Shown: positions 59,130 through 59,184 of the stretch, in pieces
Numbering within the stretch: position 1 is the stretch's first letter
Layout of the letters: every line of letters begins with the position of its first letter
NCBI GenBank assembly: GCA_026713865.1
Contig: JAPONQ010000002.1
Span: forward strand, 1-59,184
DNA: 59,184 bases
DNA from: Chloroflexota bacterium
Lineage (GTDB): Bacteria; Chloroflexota; Dehalococcoidia; UBA2979
Direction: 5' to 3'
The notes under the pieces: model-generated
Told to the model about the DNA's origin: nothing
The model's input: the letters and a program-made list of their open reading frames with translations, nothing else
The model's database searches: none
Program-made: the position numbers and the translations under genes

Positions 59130-59184
59130 CTACTCGAGGATCTCCGTCACCACGCCCGCACCCACCGTGCGGCCGCCCTCCCGA
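59130..59184 (-). CDS. tuf: Elongation factor Tu, C-terminal codons only
   Basis: The last 17 codons read REGGRTVGAGVVTEILE and a TAG stop (59132-59130). This is the conserved C-terminus of EF-Tu. The 5' part lies outside the window. The order tuf-rpmG-secE-nusG is standard. Confidence 0.93.
   Translation of the reverse strand, partial: REGGRTVGAGVVTEILE

Overview
This is a very GC-rich chromosomal window from a free-living bacterium. It is dense with genes, uses many GTG starts, and has frequent 4-nt GTGA/ATGA stop-start overlaps. I see no tRNA, rRNA, CRISPR array, integrase or transposase. Gene content (PdxS/PdxT vitamin B6 synthesis, NurA-HerA with SbcCD, an R3H-domain SpoIIIAA/Ycf45-like ATPase, repeated MoxR-DUF58-VWA clusters, and an rplKAJL operon not followed by rpoBC) is most like Chloroflexota, with a deep-branching Actinomycetota lineage as the alternative. 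This assignment is inference from content, not a phylogeny.

Layout. 1-1.0 kb: an Arg/Gly/Ala-rich low-complexity gene whose 45-bp coding repeats fold back on themselves at the window edge. 1.1-3.9 kb: purU, a peroxiredoxin-DsbD-alpha fusion that I read as a selenoprotein (in-frame TGA at the peroxidatic position with a SECIS-like hairpin), and a zinc-finger/truncated-globin fusion. 3.9-11.8 kb: ubiE, then the four-gene end-resection operon nurA-herA-sbcD-sbcC. 11.8-17.2 kb: a holin-like membrane protein, enoyl-CoA hydratase, TPR protein, a decayed solute-binding-protein pseudogene, alpha/beta hydrolase, pterin dehydratase, class-III aminotransferase, and an XRE regulator behind two palindromic operators. 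17.4-25.6 kb: a MoxR-type ATPase with its VWA partner, a K+ channel, a diacylglycerol-kinase-like protein, recF and an M23 peptidase.

25.7-36.3 kb: two convergent MoxR loci. One is moxR-DUF58-transglutaminase (+). The other is moxR-DUF58-BatD-like-BatA-BatB/C (-). 36.4-47.8 kb, all minus: dnaE, lysC, thrB, tmk, R3H ATPase, GNAT-like protein, pdxT, pdxS. 47.9-52.9 kb, plus: phosphodiesterase, a small membrane protein-UspA-TrkA-TrkA-pheA-mutM run, and an unrecognised protein. 52.9-59.2 kb, minus: HNH nuclease, CvpA, two membrane proteins, then rplL-rplJ-rplA-rplK-nusG-secE-rpmG and the last codons of tuf.

Two themes recur. First, a TANNNT -10 hexamer lies 6-8 nt upstream of the start codon in eight genes, which points to frequent leaderless transcription. 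Second, several proteins depart from family norms at catalytic positions: Sec for Cys in the peroxiredoxin, a variant Walker A in HerA, loss of the Cys-His-Asp triad in the transglutaminase-like protein, and an altered nucleotide motif in the UspA protein.
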